The notes beneath the pieces are model-generated. The model ran no database searches and was not told where the DNA came from. It saw only the letters and a program-made list of their open reading frames with translations. Shown one piece after another: positions 23,900-35,269 of a DNA stretch of 64,000 nucleotides. Positions within the stretch are counted from its first letter, which is position 1. Each line of letters opens with the position of its first letter. Made by a program: the position numbers and the translations under genes. Source of the DNA: Achatina immaculata (taxonomy: Eukaryota; Mollusca; Gastropoda; Stylommatophora; Achatinidae); NCBI GenBank assembly GCA_009760885.1, contig CM019703.1, positions 14,799,459 through 14,863,458 of the forward strand, read 5' to 3'.

Positions 23900-24520
23900 T
23901 GACAAGGTTAATTACACTAAATTTAATGCCTTCTTACCCTTTGTCAAAGATTTGTTAGATAAATGTCTGACATCAGGCATAAATTTTATTACTAATTAAA
24001 TAAAAAAGGCACAATTTATTTGTATTGAAGTCACTTGGCATGTTCAAGGATAAATTCTCTTCATAAATTTAACTTTGACATCAGAAAGTTGGAAATTTTA
24101 CAATCAGTTAAAAATAATAGGTAAATAAACTTGTAAATAAGCTAAAATTACTCAAGGTAGGAAAAAGATTAAAACAAGCATTTTAAATTTGCCTCATTGC
24201 ATGATATTAAAGCATACATGTGCTATTTTAGCTCTGACATTTAACCACCTCTGATATGACTGCATTCTAATTTTGATTACTGTAGGAAGCATCACACTTA
24301 ATGACAAGTTTGGAGGTACATCAATCCCTGCAATGACCAGGCAGATTGTACTGAGAAATATATCAACTCAGCTGATTCTTGCTAGTTGTAGCATACTTGA
24401 GAATGAATTTGTACAAGTTAAAAAGTAACATTTAAAAAAACAACAACTATGGAGCGATATTTTAGAAATTTAATTCTATGAACATACTATGAAGTAGTGA
24501 GTCATAAAGAAGCTACAAAA
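23900..24520. other. MGAT4 intron, no feature seen
   Basis: AT-rich, no repeats recognised. Confidence 0.4.
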
Positions 24521-24887
24521 ATCTTTTATAAAAAGATCAGTGCAATGAGAAAGTGAGCAGAGTACATTGACCAAACAGAGATTGTGAACAGTGTTAATGC
24601 CAAACCAATATGCAAAGCAGAGAGGATACTAAAGAGATGGAGACAGTGCTTCGACAAGTTACTCAATATATCATCAGGGGCATGCCAAACCCATGACAAC
24701 AACACGGCTGGCCCCATAGAACTGGAACCAGACATGACAAGTGATTGAACCACAGTTAAATGAAACTCAGATTAGAAAAAAACAGAAGCTGTAAGTATGC
24801 CATCTTTTCTCTAAAACAACTAACAGAAAAATCATTTGAACACAGTCAGATACTGCACTTAGCTTATGTAGATCAAGAAAAAGCATC

Positions 24888-25292
24888 CAACAGAGTCATT
24901 CATTCATTTGCATGTCCATTGCGGAAATTTGCCTCCCTAACAGCACTCCTGTAGACCTCTCGGTTGTGAGCAAGATGGCCTGCTGCTGATGCATCCATTT
25001 GCAGATCATCAATGATGTCTTGCAGCCATCTTCGCTTTGGTCTTCCTCTCTTTCTTTTTCCCATTATGTACCCTTCCAAGACAGTCGTCTCTAGATTATC
25101 ATGACATTTAATGTGTCCAAAATATTTAAGTTTTCTCTCTTTAATCCTCCTTATTAGCCAGCCTTCTTCAGTATTAAGTTCTTGTAGTATGGATATATTT
25201 GTTCTTTTTTGTGTCCATCATATTTGATGAACTCTTCTGTACCATTTATATTCAAAGGCATTTATGTGTTTCTCAGCTGTTTTGTTAAGCAT
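24888..25292 (-). mobile_element. LINE family B copy B3 inserted in family F
   Basis: Minus-strand 3' end: complement of GCATTTATGTGTTTCTCAGC through TTGCATGTCCATTGCGGAA and the (ATTC)n tail beginning CATTCATTCATTT. Family F RT sequence lies on both sides in the opposite orientation. Confidence 0.88.
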
Positions 25293-25599
25293 ATAGAGTA
25301 GATAGATATAAACTGTGCAAAATCTTACAGCATTATGGAGTTAGTACACATCTGATCAACTTATGCAAAAACCTATACGAAAGCAGTCAGTGTACAGTTA
25401 GAACAAATGCAGGACACTCTGAACCATTCATCATAAAATCTGGAGTGAGGAAGGGCTGTGTATGGTCTCTCTTACTATTCATAACATATATTGACAACAC
25501 CTGCAAAGAAGCTGACATACATAGTCAAAATTCCACCAAAAAACTGCTCACAACACAACCCATAGAAAACAATACCGATAAACTCACAACATCTTCCAG

Positions 25600-26015
25600 A
25601 AAACCTACTCAATAGGAACCATAAATGAACTCCTTTTTCCTGTAAATGTAACTGTAAAAATAGGGCCTAGCTCTGTTGCTAGTCCTGGGGAGTGGCCTCA
25701 TTACATTCAGGGCATGGCGATATGCTTGTAATGGTAGAACATCAAAGTCAGCCATTTTGGTCCTTGCTGTTTTGCACTTCTGCAATTTCAATATCCTTCC
25801 TATGTTAAAGTGTTTATGTTGTAGTCTTTCCACCTTTCTTCTGCTCATATGCTTGCTTTCTCTTCTGCTTCTTCTCTTACTTGGTCATTTTCTCTTCCTT
25901 GTTGTCTGGGTATTTTTACAAGTAATTTCTGCATAACATGCAAATTGCTGCTGTTTGCTATGTTGGTTGGTGCTTGATTTGGTCCTGATGTCATAATCAT
26001 TTCCGCTGTGCATTG
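25600..26015. other. Unexplained 0.4 kb between RT blocks of LINE F
   Basis: Sits where the RT segment just before FADD should be, and does not resemble RT in any frame. It may be a further insertion (TTGCTAGTCCTGGGGAGTGG, TTTCCACCTTTCTTCTGCTC) of unknown type. Confidence 0.4.
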
Positions 26016-26760
26016 TCTGTACCATGAACTTTTTGCTGATGATCAAGCACTTACAGCCACATCATAAAAAGACCTACAGCAGAACATGGATAATTTAACA
26101 CAGGCATGTAAAAGCCACAACATGAAAATCAGTGCCGAAAAAATGGAAATCATAACCATAGAAAGAGAATAAATCTGAACAAAGATCTTCCTAGACAACC
26201 AGCCCTTGAAACAGGTGAAACATTTCAAATACCTGGGTAGCACATTATCATCCTCAGGGAAAACTGATACTGAGATTAAGAACAATTGCAATAAAGCAAA
26301 TCAGGTCACTGGACAAATGATTCCTTTACTGAAAAACAAATGTGTCACAACTGAAACAAAAAGAGCACAATTTTCCTCCCAACTCTATGCTGTCAATGTC
26401 AAACATGGACACCAACAGCCAAAAACGAAAGAAAAATCATCACAACAAAAATGAGACGTTTAAGACAATATTAAATGTGAAAAGAAGAGACCAAATAAGA
26501 AATGACACCATCAGGGCAAAGACTGGAGTAACACCAGTATATAGATATTCTATATCCAGAAACAGCAAGTCAAATGGTTTGGCCATGTTACACGGTGTAC
26601 CACTAAAAGAACTCACACTAAGATTTGTAGGTAACAGAGGAAGAGGCTGCCTATGAAAGACATGGAGAGAGGAAATTGCTGAAGCATTAAATATCCTATT
26701 TTATGAAACAAATTGCTGAGCCCTATCAAGACATCTATTTGTCTGCTCAACACTGAAAGG

Positions 26761-27243
26761 TATTTGAGAAAGGAGACAAGACGAGACAAGAAAATACTAA
26801 GACACTGATTAAGCTAACTTACTGAAGTAAATAAGAGAAAGAGTGTAAAAGCTACCGTAAAGGTTTTGATTTGTGTAAAGTTAGCAGAAGGAAACAAATC
26901 AATAATCCTCAGGCACTGCATAAGTTAAAACAGACTAAGAAATCTTTTGTTTAACAAGTTATACAGGTCATAACAGACTCATTTAATAAGCTTTAAAGGG
27001 CATAGTAGACTTAGACATCATTTACTTCACAAACTAAAGACTCTAATAACGTATTCACTTATGACATATCTCACTTTTCCATATTAAATAACTCAAGAAT
27101 TTGAACTTATAACTGATTTTACTCAATGTCAATAACATTCTTGCTGCAATTTTCAAGTTTCATACAATCTTAGATCTTTATTATTCATCTTCTTCACTCA
27201 ATGATGACATAAAATTGACTGTAAGCTATGGAGACCTACTTAC
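26761..27243. other. MGAT4 intron, no feature seen
   Basis: AT-rich. Confidence 0.4.
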
Positions 27244-27357
27244 TTCACCCTCTGTGGACTGTCTCCAAGTGTCAGCTTCAGATTATCTAAGTCTGGATAA
27301 AATTCAGCTCTGGGAGTAATTATTTCTAGCAGTCCCTCTGATATTTCTGTTGCAAAC
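27244..27357 (-). CDS. MGAT4C-like: MGAT4-like exon: YPDLDNL region
   Basis: Encodes (R)[21 protein letters not shown] then [16 protein letters not shown](K). The family motif 'YYP-L-x-x-L-K-x-x-x-x-D-x-x-x-R-V-K/R' is plain. The acceptor is TTTCTGTACAG|G and the donor is GTGAA|GTAAGT. It lies 10 kb downstream of the previous exon, across the nested-LINE intron. Confidence 0.92.
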
Positions 27358-29035
27358 CTGTACAGAAAGTCACACATTTGTATTAATTTTTCTTATTTTA
27401 AAGTCTCTTTCTTTCCCTGCTACCATGACTTTCTCCTAGACTATCAAGAAGTCATCACCTACCTTCCTCAGGGAAGGTTGGTTGCAATTAATTTCCAGTT
27501 TACTCTGTCATATTTTATCGTGGAGCAATGACCAAAATGTTTTCTGTCCATCTCTTGACATTGTCCATCCATCTGCATTATGTCTTTTTCTGGTGTTTTC
27601 CTCCCACTTTTCATTTAATTATGGTTTTCACTATTGTATTATGTATCTGTGGAGGTTACAAATGTTTTAAAACCTTTTACTTGAAAACAACGCTGGAAAT
27701 GTTAGCAGACCTTGCACACCCATGCAAATCAATGCTCAGAGGGACAGTTAGGTAAAAACTAAATAAAATGAAAAGAAGGAAATTTGTAACCAAAACCATT
27801 TTTTTTTAAATTATAGAGTCATTTTCTTCCAGTTTCTTTCTATCAAAATTTCTTATCAAAATTTATTCAGGCAGGGCATTGAAACTATTTTCAAGATGAG
27901 AGAGTTTATTGTCTAGTGTGTATATTTCTCATTATTTCTTTTCTGAGTGTCAGTTGTTTCTCATGAAGGAGCCTCTTTCTTTTCATCATTCTTTTATGTA
28001 ATATGCTAGACTCTTCTGTACATAAATGTCTAGAAGTCTTCATTTTTCTTTTATTTACTGTCCCTTTTTCTGAATCATAATTTAGTTCTATGTTTACATT
28101 ATTACACTTCGTTATCATTTCCCTGCTTCTGTTAATTTTTATTTCACACTTTCAACTGTGTGTCATCATGCATATAGGATACATAAAATTCTGTTTTTGT
28201 TCTGTTAAAGGCACAAAACAAAATCTATTTTTATTTTTTTAAAATTTAAATTAAGACAGCATTTGTTAAAATTTCTGTGTCAACTTATGAATGCTGTAAC
28301 ATGTGTTTACTTATTCTCTGTTAGATTTTACGTTGCTGAATAACTGTAAGGAAACACTTCAGTTTAAGTTATTTGTCACTGGTGTATATCTTTTTAATAA
28401 CCACGATACTTTTCTAAGAGAAGAACTTTTTGAAATATACAAAATATTATTATCAATTTGTTCTGACATTTTAGAAAAAGAGGTTTCTTAAATTTATTGC
28501 CATTAAAAAAAAACTGTAGTTTTGAACTTTTTACTGGATTTTTGTTTTGTTTTGTTTTTGTACTGGTTCTCTCACTCTTCACGAGTAATACATCTGTGTT
28601 TATCTGTCATTTTATTCTGAAGCACTCTGTTACTGTGTTAATGTTACGAGATCTACCTGTAACGGTAAACCTGATTTTTTTTTTTCGACTTCGCGACTGA
28701 TGTCGTGGCATTAATCGAACGGAGAGTAGTGTCTGGTAGGTTATATCTTTTATAGTGTAGCATTAACAATCCTCGCTAGCAAGCAGAACAATGCGATCTC
28801 TACCAACCGGACTTAGCTGGATGTCTATTAACATAACCTGTTTCCATAAACGCCAGAGGGTTTGGCAAGACCAACAACTTTATTGCCATTCACAAACAGT
28901 AACCTTTATCTTGTTTTCTGTCTACGAGAACTGCATTTGCACTCTTCTGTCAGTGCCGAGAAGCCGGGGTGAAAGTCAGCAAGGTTTATTGCGTAGCGTT
29001 AAGGCATTTTATGATTTTATTGCATGTTGGTGGTA
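27358..29035. other. MGAT4 intron, no feature seen
   Basis: AT-rich with a T run near 28,672-28,684. The region 28,690-29,030 is less AT-rich and holds an 87-codon ORF without recognised domain or splice support. Confidence 0.35.
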
Positions 29036-29036
29036 T

Positions 29037-29184
29037 ATCTCACTCTCTCTCTGAACCTTAAGTGCCCAGGGCACATAGGGCTTCCGCAAGGGTTTTCTAC
29101 ATATGCATGTCCTTTGGGTTTTTTCTGCTCTTGTCCAGATTAGCCCTCTATTGCTCAACATCCTCTCTTGTTGTTCTTCTCCAT
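29037..29184 (-). mobile_element. LINE family C copy C3, 3' end
   Basis: Complement of GAGAACAACAAGAGAGGATG, TAGAGGGCTAATCTGGACAA and GCCCTGGGCACTTAAGGTTC with a GAGAGAGAGTGAG tail. Confidence 0.85.
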
Positions 29185-29189
29185 CTTGT

Positions 29190-29335
29190 ACAATGCGGCA
29201 TAATGTTATTATATGCTCTTGTAAGCTATAAAGGAAAAAAAAGGTAATCCTGTCACGCCTTAGAGGCACATTTGGGATATGGTGTTAGTGCCCATATTTT
29301 CTTACGTTATTTTATGTTCTTGTAAGCTCTTGCAG
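29190..29335. repeat. Dispersed relatives of the 35-bp satellite and a SINE fragment
   Basis: GCATAATGTTATTATATGCT plus CTTGTAAGC, and TTATTTTATGTTCTTGTAAGC, resemble the 35-bp unit arrayed at 34.96 kb. Between them CACATTTGGGATATGGTGTTA resembles the SINE end at 43.5 kb. Confidence 0.5.
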
Positions 29336-29929
29336 GGGGATGGGGTAGGTGTATGTAAGGGATAGTACATCACGGTGAGAGGTAGCCACCTCAGTTCTCT
29401 GAAGGGCCTGCACTGGATCCTATTTGGTTCCCCCACACCTGCCTACCTCATGTATGACTCCACGAGTCTGCTTGTGTACGATAGGGTCAGTGTCAAGGCC
29501 CACCCACACCCTCGGGCAACGGCTTTGGCTGACCGGCAAAACTATGTTGAGCAATCACATAAAGGAATGTGTATCCCTAGTACATGAAGTCTGAGACGGG
29601 GAGCGAGGCGGAGGAATCACAACGATCAGCAGCACACAAGGCGAAACAGAAAAGTGTGTGTGTGGCACTCATGAGTCATTCTGGGACACGTAAAAAAAGA
29701 CAGGGACCTTACCACGTATAAGCCAAAGACAGCAATGGATCTAACAGAAAAAGAAACAAGCAATGCAGGCAATGTTTGGGCCCCGGAGCAGAGCCTCCTG
29801 TAAGATACAAAGAGGGGAGAGACTTTACTTCGAGGGACTAGAGCAGGCCATAATGATGAGCATGTCCTGAAGTCATCTAACGAGGAGCTATGCTCCAACA
29901 ATAGTTGCATAAAAGCTAGAAAGAACATC

Positions 29930-30656
29930 TGCGCATAGGAACATAGAATGTCAGAACCCTACGCCAAAGTGAAAAACTGGCAAATCTAATTTTGGAAGCT
30001 GGCAGTATGGATTTAGGCATTAGGAGCAGCTGAAACTAGATGGAAGGACGCGGGGGTATATTAGGGAAGAGAACCACGTATTTATCTCCTCAGGAAGAGA
30101 GGAACACCAAAGAGGCGGAAACATACTAATAAGAAGATCACTGGAAAAATGTATATGTGAATATTGGACGCACAACGACAGAAACCGTTCAAGAGCAAAC
30201 CCGTCCAACATCGCCATGCAACGGAGTATGCACCAACAAAAGAATATGGAGAGGAAGAGCTAGAGACTTACAATGAGGAACTGCTAGAGAGTTTTAAAAC
30301 AAGTCAAATCGACAGATATTCTAACAGTGACGAGGGGCATGAATACAAAAGTAGGAGAAGGAAGTTATAACGAGAACATCGTAGAAAACTATAGACTTGG
30401 TAAAAGAAATGAGCGTGGGGACAGACTGATACAGTTCTATGAGGATATAAAGCTAATCTTCAGTAGTACATTTTACAAAGAGAAGAAGAGGCAGCTATAT
30501 ACATGGGAAAGCCCTTGAGACTTAAGAAGAAATAAGATGGAATTTGTAATGATCAAAGGTAGATTTAGAAATAATGTTAAGTCAACAAAAACCTATGCAG
30601 GGGTAGTGATGAAAATGGACGTAAAACTAAAGAACAATAACCAGAGTAAGAAGCAG
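29930..30656 (+). mobile_element. LINE family G, endonuclease domain (broken)
   Basis: Reads RIGT-NVRTLRQSEKLANLIL (start of the AP-endonuclease, one stop), later MNTKVGEGSYNEN, ENYRLGKRNERGDRLIQFYE, KKRQLYTWESP. The non-coding, less AT-rich 29,340-29,930 upstream could be its 5'UTR. Cut at 30,656 by the tail of an inverted family B LINE. Confidence 0.78.
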
Positions 30657-31057
30657 CCAGTCAGTCAGTCAGTCAGTCATTTGCAAGTCCCTTGCCGAAC
30701 TTTGCTTCCCTAACAGCACTCCTGTAAGCCTCTCAGTTGTAAGCAAGATGGCCTGCTGCTGATACATCCATTTGCAGATCACCAACGATATCTTGCAACC
30801 ACCTTCCCCTTGGTCTTCCTCTCTTTCTTTTTCTCATTATGTACTCTTCCAAAACGATTTTCTCTAGATTATCATGACGTTTAATGTGTCCAAAATATTT
30901 AAGTTTTCTCTCTCTAATCCTTTTTGTTAGCCAGCCTTCTTCAATATTAAGTTCTTGTAGTATGGATATATTTGTTCCTTTCTATGCCCATGATATTTGA
31001 AGAACTCTTCTGTAGCATTTACATTCAAAGGCATTTATATGTTTCTCAGCTGTTTTG

Positions 31058-32537
31058 TTAACCTATTTCCGTGCCTTTGGCTTATGTAAAACCCAAAGTC
31101 GATTTTGACTTCCGCGCCTTTGGTTTCTATATTCTCACATGTTTTGTTTCGTATAACTGTAATTATCATTTTGGTTCGCACGTTAACTGCTTGTGTCCCT
31201 TTACAAAATGGCAGAAGAGTGCTTAGTTAACGACCGATTCGAGCGAGAAAAACGAAGAGAAACATCGAGAATTTTAAATTTTTGGTGATGTAGATAGGGG
31301 TATGGACATGGCCTGTGACCAGACCACTTTTCTTGAATGTATCCAAAGTAGATCTAGACATATTATATGACTGGATAAGTAGTTAGAAGGTTATTTCAGA
31401 CATTATTCTACCGATAATACAACATTGAATCACAATACGACGTAAACATGTAGATCTAAGCATCTCAGATGGTAAGTACTCTAGATTTAGAGGTAATCAA
31501 TGGTAAGTAGGACACAATTATTGTCTAAAACATCAGATTACTTCTTTTTTCCAAAAAAAACAAAACTCTGCATTTATGAAATCATCATCACCATAACCAA
31601 AAACTCTGCATTTATGAAACCATCATCATGTGCCGTGCTGGCTGGCGTTGGCTATTATGATTCTCCAGAGTACACGATCCTTCATGCAGGCCATCAGCTC
31701 AGTTGGTGATCTCCTCTCACACCATCCCGTCAGACTGTCCAGTATCATTTCTCTTGGTCTTCCTCTTGATCTTCTTCCCTCTACTTTTCCTGTTGTTATA
31801 ATTTTATCAATGCCCCCTCTTCTCATTGCATGTCTTATGAAAAGACATTGTCTCTCTCTTATCTTTTTGACAATATTTTTTGTCTCTCCAGCTCTTCTCA
31901 TACATTCTTCATTAGTTATTTTTGCTGTCCAGGGGATTCGTAACATTCTTCTAATAAACCACATTTCTGCTGCTTCCAATGATTTTTGTGCAGACCTGCC
32001 TATTGTCCATGATTCACTTCCATATAACAAGATAGGTTCGATATAGAATTTTAGGACTCGTTTTCTAACATTCATTTATAAGGATGTGTTGGATAATATG
32101 TTTCTTATTCTCTGAAATGCAGTCTTTGCTTGGCCTATTCTGTTCCTAATTTCTGTTCTGCATTTCTCATCTGCTCCAGGGTATTTGAATTTCTGCACCT
32201 GCTTTAGAATAGTTCCTTTTAATTTTATACTGCATGCTGGTGGATTCTGCTTCTTAGACATAACCATAGTCTCTGTCTTTTTGATGTTTAAAGTAAGGCC
32301 TTTCTGTTCACTTTCTTTGGCGACTTTATCCAAGAGATTTTGCAGGACTTGTTGGTTCTCAGCTATCAGCACTGTGTCGTCAGCATACATTTAGTTATAT
32401 TTTGAAACTTAATAAGTACAAGGACATACTGTATTTTATTCACTTTTACATATATACCCCTAAACATATCAATACCCGCACTTTTATTCTGGCACTTAAC
32501 TGAACCTCCACGTTTTGTCCCCCCTGGCACGGAAAGG
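31058..32537. mobile_element. TTAA-associated TIR element, copy 2, inside LINE B4
   Basis: Left: TTAA (31,058-31,061) then CCTATTTCCGTGCC. Right: GGCACGGAAAGG (32,526-32,537), its near-perfect inverse. Flanking LINE B sequence is continuous across it (TCAGCTGTTTTG|TTAA|GTGTCCAGGTC in other B copies), fixing the insertion point at a TTAA. The right TTAA copy is lost. Without the LINE D inside, it is about 0.7 kb and has no ORF. Confidence 0.78.
31620..32388 (-). mobile_element. LINE family D, 3' half, inside the TTAA element
   Basis: Minus strand starts at MYADDTVLIAENQQVLQNLL, then KKTETMVMSKKQNPPACSIK, a break, VLKFYIEPILLYGSESWTIG, RRMLRIPWTAKITNEECMRR, GRRSRGRPREMI. Tail (ATGATG)n. Left of it the host-element sequence AAAACTCTGCATTTATGAAA occurs twice (31,562-31,581 and 31,600-31,619). 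5' truncation falls exactly before the active site. Confidence 0.88.
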
Positions 32538-34606
32538 GGTGTCCAGGTCTCACAGGCATATGAGAAAATGAAAAGATAGGAAATATGCATGCCCTTAAAA
32601 ATATTATTTTTGTAGTTCTGTCTGTTCGTCTCCACAGCTTATTTAGTTGTTTTACTTTCTGAAGAGCGATAGATGGGCTCCATTTAATTTCCCTCATTGT
32701 ATCTCCATTATTAGTCAGTAGTGATACAAGATATTCAAAACTCTCCGCTTCTTCCAATTTTTCCTCATTGATAAATATTTCAGCTGCCTTGTTTATTTTG
32801 TCAGTTGTCATCAATTTTCTTTTCTTCGCATTAAAATAGAGGTTTTACTCTTCACTGTTCTTACGGACTGACATAGTTAGTTTTTCCATTCCTTTTTGTG
32901 GTGTGGACAATGTCATCGACATATCTAATCTCTGGTATTTCACAACCTTCAATTGTTATGCCATCATAATATTCTTTGTCTACATATTCTCTAACATTCC
33001 TCATTATATTTTCAGCATACAAATTAAATAAGTAAGGCGACAATATGCACCCCTGACGGACTCATTGTTTTATGTCAAACCAAGTTGTTGTTTCACCATT
33101 TATTCTTACAACTTGCCTGTTGGTCTAGATACAGCAGTGATATTAATTGTATCAGATGTGTTGGAAATCCCATTTTTTCCATTATTTCCCAAAGTTTCTG
33201 GTGTTGTACACAATCAAATGCCTTTGGGTAGTCTATAAAAGATAAATATAGATTCACATTAAACTCTCTACATTTCTCTGTTATTAATCTTATATTGAAT
33301 ATTTGATCTCTTGATCCTCTTCCTTGCCTGAAACCATCTTGGACCATAATGAATTCTTCTTCTGCTTTCTTACGAAGTCTACACATTACGATGATTTTTA
33401 GCAGAATTTTACTGGCATGACTAATCAGGGCAACAGTTCTGTAGTTTGTGCATAATTTCAGGTTACCCTTTTTTGGCAGTGGTATGAATACATTTCTTCT
33501 CCATTCTTTTGGCCAAATATCTGAGTGCCATATCTTTTTACATAGTGCATGATAGATTGTTGCACATTCCTTTCCTCCTGCTTTATTAAGTTCAGCTGTT
33601 ATCTCATCACATCCTGGTGATTTACCATTTTTCAGATTCTTTATCATGAGAGGATTACCTTTACCTTACCTTTATTGTCGGTTCGGGTTCTTTCTCCTCC
33701 AATAATAATTCACACTGTTGATTTCTGCTTTCACAGTCAGTTGTTTCATGCACTTCTCTGCAATATTCTTTCCATCTTTCTAGAATTTCCGTCTCTATCA
33801 ATGTATTCTCGATCTCGTCACAAATTACATTTATCTTAGGTGTGACATTTCTCGTCAATGTCTGAATTTCTTTAAACATTTCACTGTTTCTTCCACACTT
33901 CTGATGTCCTTCTATTCTTTCACAACGATCTTGTATGTGTTTTTTTTGTGTGTCTTTTCTTATGTTTCTTCGTACTTCTTTTGTTAAAGATTTATATTCC
34001 TCTTTCTTGTTGTTTGTCACTTTCCATTGTGTCTTCATTTCTCTACGTTGTTTTATCAGTTCTAGAGTGCCTGCTGTGTTTTCTTTACTGGAACCACGTC
34101 TTTAGCTGTTGTTTTTAAGATATCTCTGGCCTGTATAGCCAATTCATCTGGTGCCATCTCATCCTGTACAGCCATCAGGATTTCGAAACGGTTCTTCACT
34201 TCTATACCGTATACCTCGTATTTTCATAAGATCAAAGCGGAGTGGTATTGATCCCGCAACTGTCTTTGTTATCTTTATCTTCATGTCTGCTATTAATAAC
34301 TCATGGTCCGTGTCACAATCAGCACCTGATAAAATTTTTGCTGATGTTATACTTGATATCCACCTTCTTTGCACTAAAATGTAATCTATTTGATTCCTGG
34401 TTTTCCCATCAAGTGATGTCCATATGTAAAGTCTTCTTGAATGTTGTTTAAAAAGTGTATTAGTGACCATTAGCGTATTTTCCATGTAAAACGCCATTAT
34501 GTTGTCACCTGCCTTATTTCTGTCTTATGCTAAATTTTCCCACAACATATCCTTCGTCTTCTGCTCTTTCTTTACCAATCTTTGCATTAAAATCCCCCAT
34601 TATGGC

Positions 34607-34958
34607 ATGCTAGGATATGCATCACACAATTAAATACTTCAGCAAGCAAACCAATTTAACAGTATGAAGTACATTTACAATTCACCTACTGCATTACTTT
34701 TTCGACCTTGAATGTGATGGATGAGTTTTCATGTGGGGACACACGTTTCTCGGTATCAGGTTAAAAAGTGCGACGAAGGAAGGGATTGCTACGCCACCTG
34801 TTTTCTTTTTCCATCAACGCGCCCCCCCCCCCCTACTGCCCCCTTGACTACAACTGCCCCCACCCCACTGTCCCTTTTTCCTTTACCACCATCCTGGTCC
34901 TTTCCAACACATACAGGGGCGCGTTAACCCGTTACCACACTGGTATAAAATAAGGGAT
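34607..34958. other. No gene seen
   Basis: C-rich stretch with a C run at 34,822-34,833; overlapping proline-rich ORFs here are composition artefacts. Confidence 0.4.
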
Positions 34959-35268
34959 GGTATAATGTTATATCGTATACTCTTGTAAGGCATGGTATAA
35001 TGTTATATCGTATACTCTTGTAAGACATGGTATAATGTTATATCGTATACTCTTGTAAGGCACGGTATAATGTTATATCGTATACTCTTGCAAGGCATGG
35101 TATAATGTTATATCGTATACTCTTGTAAGGCATGGTATAATGTTATATCGTATACTCTTGTAAGGCATGGTATAATGTTATATCGTATACTCTTGTAAGG
35201 CATGGTATAATGGTATATCGTATACTCTTGTAAGGCATGGTATAATGTTATATCGTATACTCTTGTAC
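34959..35268. repeat. 35-bp satellite, nine units
   Basis: Starts at 34,959 and every 35 bp to 35,239. Unit: GGTATAATGTTATATCGTAT plus ACTCTTGTAAGGCAT. Only a few single-base variants (A, C and T changes in units 2-4 and 8), so recent amplification. Confidence 0.97.
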
Positions 35269-35269
35269 A

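Larger units (their letters stand above)
24525..26760 (+). mobile_element. LINE family F, degraded and interrupted
   Basis: Pieces in order: a linker (KPICKAERILKRWRQCFDKL L), an early RT segment near 24,770-24,885 ending HLAYVDQEKA, then after a foreign 0.4-kb insertion ILQHYGVSTHLINLCKNLYE and GVRKGCVWSLLLFITYIDN. After another break come FFADDQALTA (26,030), KQVKHFKYLGSTLSSSGKTD and C-terminal remnants to about 26,700. Many stops and shifts; inactive. Confidence 0.75.
30657..34606 (-). mobile_element. LINE family B copy B4, almost full length, interrupted
   Basis: In minus-strand order: endonuclease end (34,600-34,159: KTRNQIDYILVQRRW, DTDHELLIADMKI), linker (34,038-33,661), RT (33,647-33,093: MIKNLKNGKSPGCDEITAEL, DGFRQGRGSRDQIFNIRL, FIDYPKAFDCVQHQKLW; then MSPYLFNLYAENIMRNVREY and EIRYVDDIVH with YVDD for YADD), post-RT (32,814-32,538: FEYLVSLLTNNGDTMREIKW) and, beyond an insertion at 31,062-32,537, the last 0.4 kb (31,057-30,680). 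Tail is (CAGT)n. Stops and shifts make it inactive. Confidence 0.92.
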
